Source: Nesterenkonia sp. LB17 (GTDB lineage Bacteria; Actinomycetota; Actinomycetes; Actinomycetales; Micrococcaceae). Taken from it: a DNA stretch of 64,000 bases. Location of the stretch: positions 1-64,000 of the forward strand of contig NZ_JAJOYX010000003.1 of assembly GCF_022565915.1 (NCBI RefSeq), read 5' to 3'. The translations under genes and the position numbers were made by a program. The notes beneath the pieces were generated by a model, which saw nothing but the letters and a program-made list of their open reading frames with translations, did not search any database and had not been told where the DNA came from. This document shows, piece by piece, positions 63,040-64,000 of this stretch; position 1 is the first letter of the stretch, and the number at the start of each line of letters is the position of its first letter.

Positions 63040-63644
63040 TCCCGCTCTACCGCCCGGGCACCTCGTACCTGCACCGCATGCCGGTGGGTGCGAAGTTCCT
63101 CGGGATCTTCCTGGCCGCCCTCGCGGCCTCGATCTTTCGCGAGAACCTCGGGGTGCTGCTGGGCATCTGGGCCGTGACCCTCCTCGGCTTCCGGTTCTCC
63201 GGGATCGGGCTTCGCGGCCTGGTCGCCCAGCTCTGGCGGCTGAAATGGCTGGTGGTGGTGCTGACCATCCCCCAGCTGATCTTCCTGACCCCCGCCGAGG
63301 CGGGCTTCAACGTGGCGCGCGTGCTCGCCGTCGTGCTGCTGGCCGCACTGTTCACCCTGACCACGGCGACCTCGGACATCCTCTCCAGCTTCGAGCGGGT
63401 CCTGCGACCGTTGGATCCGCTGCTGCTGCGCCTGGGGCTCAGCGCCGAACGGATCTCGCTGGCTCTGTCCTTGACCATCCGCTCGGTGCCGGTGATCCTG
63501 TCCTTCTATGCAGACATCCGTGAGGCCCAGCGGGCGCGCGGAATGCGGCCCGCTCCGCGCGCCACGGTGCTTCCGCTGCTGGTGATGAGTCTGCGCCACG
63601 CGGAGGAGACCGCCGAGGCTCTGGCGGCGCGCGGGGTGCGCTGA
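63036..63644 (+). CDS. bioN: ECF transporter T component BioN
   Basis: The 202-residue membrane protein is the energy-coupling T subunit of the biotin transporter. It starts IPLYRPGTSYLHRMPVGAKFLG and carries the two Ala-Arg-Gly motifs (QRARGMR and LAARGVR) by which EcfT touches the ATPase, so it should still need an EcfA/BioM partner encoded elsewhere. GTG 63036 overlaps the 14-codon ORF. Confidence 0.92.
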   Translation: MIPLYRPGTSYLHRMPVGAKFLGIFLAALAASIFRENLGVLLGIWAVTLLGFRFSGIGLRGLVAQLWRLKWLVVVLTIPQLIFLTPAEAGFNVARVLAVVLLAALFTLTTATSDILSSFERVLRPLDPLLLRLGLSAERISLALSLTIRSVPVILSFYADIREAQRARGMRPAPRATVLPLLVMSLRHAEETAEALAARGVR

Positions 63645-63833
63645 GCCGGGATACACCCAGCACGGTTCCCACCGTCGGGCCCTGATCCGCCCCGCCTCAG
63701 CCTGGTCTGGGTGCGGGTGAGCTGCCCGAGGACTTCTCCCGGGATCGACATCACCGGTTTCGCGGACCCCTCCGCGGCCGGGCAGCGGGCGCCTGGGCCG
63801 GCCACCTGCGCTGGCGCGCGCCGGGATCATCGG

Positions 63834-63907
63834 TGCCCCCAGTGGGACTCGAACCCACACTGGACCGATTTTAAGTCGGTTGCCTCTGCCGATTGGGCTA
63901 TGGGGGC
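63834..63907 (-). tRNA. tRNA with anticodon UAA and short variable arm (tRNA-Leu by anticodon)
   Basis: The 74-base minus-strand sequence folds into a complete cloverleaf: 7-bp acceptor (GCCCCCA/TGGGGGC), 3-bp D stem, 5-bp anticodon stem (ACCGA/TCGGT) with loop CTTAAAA, a 5-nt variable loop, and a 5-bp T stem (GTGGG/CCCAC) with loop TTCGAGT. Position 73 is A and CCA is not encoded. The anticodon UAA reads UUA (leucine), but tRNA-Leu normally has a long variable arm, so charging with leucine is uncertain. Confidence 0.85.
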
Positions 63908-63908
63908 A

Positions 63909-63940
63909 GAAAGCGGACTGTCACTGACAGCCCGCTCTCT
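63909..63940 (-). terminator. Hairpin terminator before the tRNA gene
   Basis: The stem pairs AGCGG-CTGTCA with TGACAG-CCGCT (11 bp with two small mismatches) and, read on the minus strand, continues into TTTCT. It follows the cut gene ending at 63967. Confidence 0.65.
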
Positions 63941-63966
63941 AGTTCTGCCTCACGAATGTTCCGAGG

Positions 63967-64000
63967 TCAGCCCTTGGCCGGCTCCTTGGGCTTGACTCCG
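63967..64000 (-). CDS. C-terminal end of an unidentified protein (cut by window edge)
   Basis: The last 34 bases, read on the minus strand, encode GVKPKEPAKG followed by TGA. The hairpin immediately downstream suggests that this is a real gene end. Too short to identify. Confidence 0.35.
   Translation of the reverse strand, partial: GVKPKEPAKG

Overview
The window is high-GC, gene-dense DNA of an actinobacterium. Mycothiol S-conjugate amidase, a WhiB regulator, LCP ligase, DUF3499, DUF4245, DUF4307 and TIGR03089 proteins, a PIN-PhoH protein and many leaderless-looking starts all point to Actinomycetota. Overall content and order fit Micrococcales, probably a Micrococcaceae relative (Nesterenkonia, Kocuria or Arthrobacter type); the genus is inference. 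I see no insertion sequence, prophage, CRISPR array or rRNA. One tRNA and one gene remnant are present. The first and last genes are cut by the window edges.

Layout. 1-8 kb: cut low-complexity protein, aspartate/glutamate racemase, DUF1461 membrane protein, a large ATP-binding LuxR regulator, a SpoIIM-type membrane protein. 8-9.7 kb: PEP mutase/isocitrate lyase-type enzyme and an RDD membrane protein. 9.8-18.8 kb: a polyamine catabolic locus with an aminobutyraldehyde dehydrogenase, a TetR regulator, and an operon of flavin amine oxidase, universal stress protein, APC permease, agmatine deiminase and amidase-signature hydrolase. Together these could take agmatine through N-carbamoylputrescine, putrescine and 4-aminobutanal to GABA. 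The two promoters share an operator-like half-site at the same offset from the -10 box. 19-23.6 kb: ahcY, Trm112-like protein, SulP transporter, MerR regulator, DUF3499. 23.6-37 kb: an actinobacterial cell-envelope block (alpha/beta hydrolase remnant, DUF5719 protein, giant GT2 membrane protein, WhiB, TIGR03089, GtrA, manA, LCP) running into purE-purK.

37-46.6 kb: cytosolic-looking subtilase with a C-terminal inhibitor-like module, ABM-fold protein, NERD protein, glpX, DUF4245 protein, beta carbonic anhydrase, prepilin peptidase, Nudix hydrolase, fumC, MarR regulator, rhomboid protease. 46.7-56.7 kb: phoH, uppS, hemolysin III/PAQR protein, YyaL-type thioredoxin-domain protein, S9 peptidase, small membrane protein, mca, DUF4307 protein. 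56.7-64 kb: orphan modA-like lipoprotein, greA with a structured leader, ilvA overlapping an AI-2E family transporter, Bax inhibitor-1 protein, bioY and bioN without the usual ATPase gene between them, and a short-variable-arm tRNA with anticodon UAA.

Most notable: the polyamine locus with its paired operators and an amidase-signature enzyme where a nitrilase-type AguB would be expected; a 14-codon ORF exactly where bioM should lie; divergent mca/DUF4307 promoters sharing one -10 element; a BioQ-like palindrome over the leaderless bioY start; a hairpin leader before greA; and the class I tRNA(UAA).
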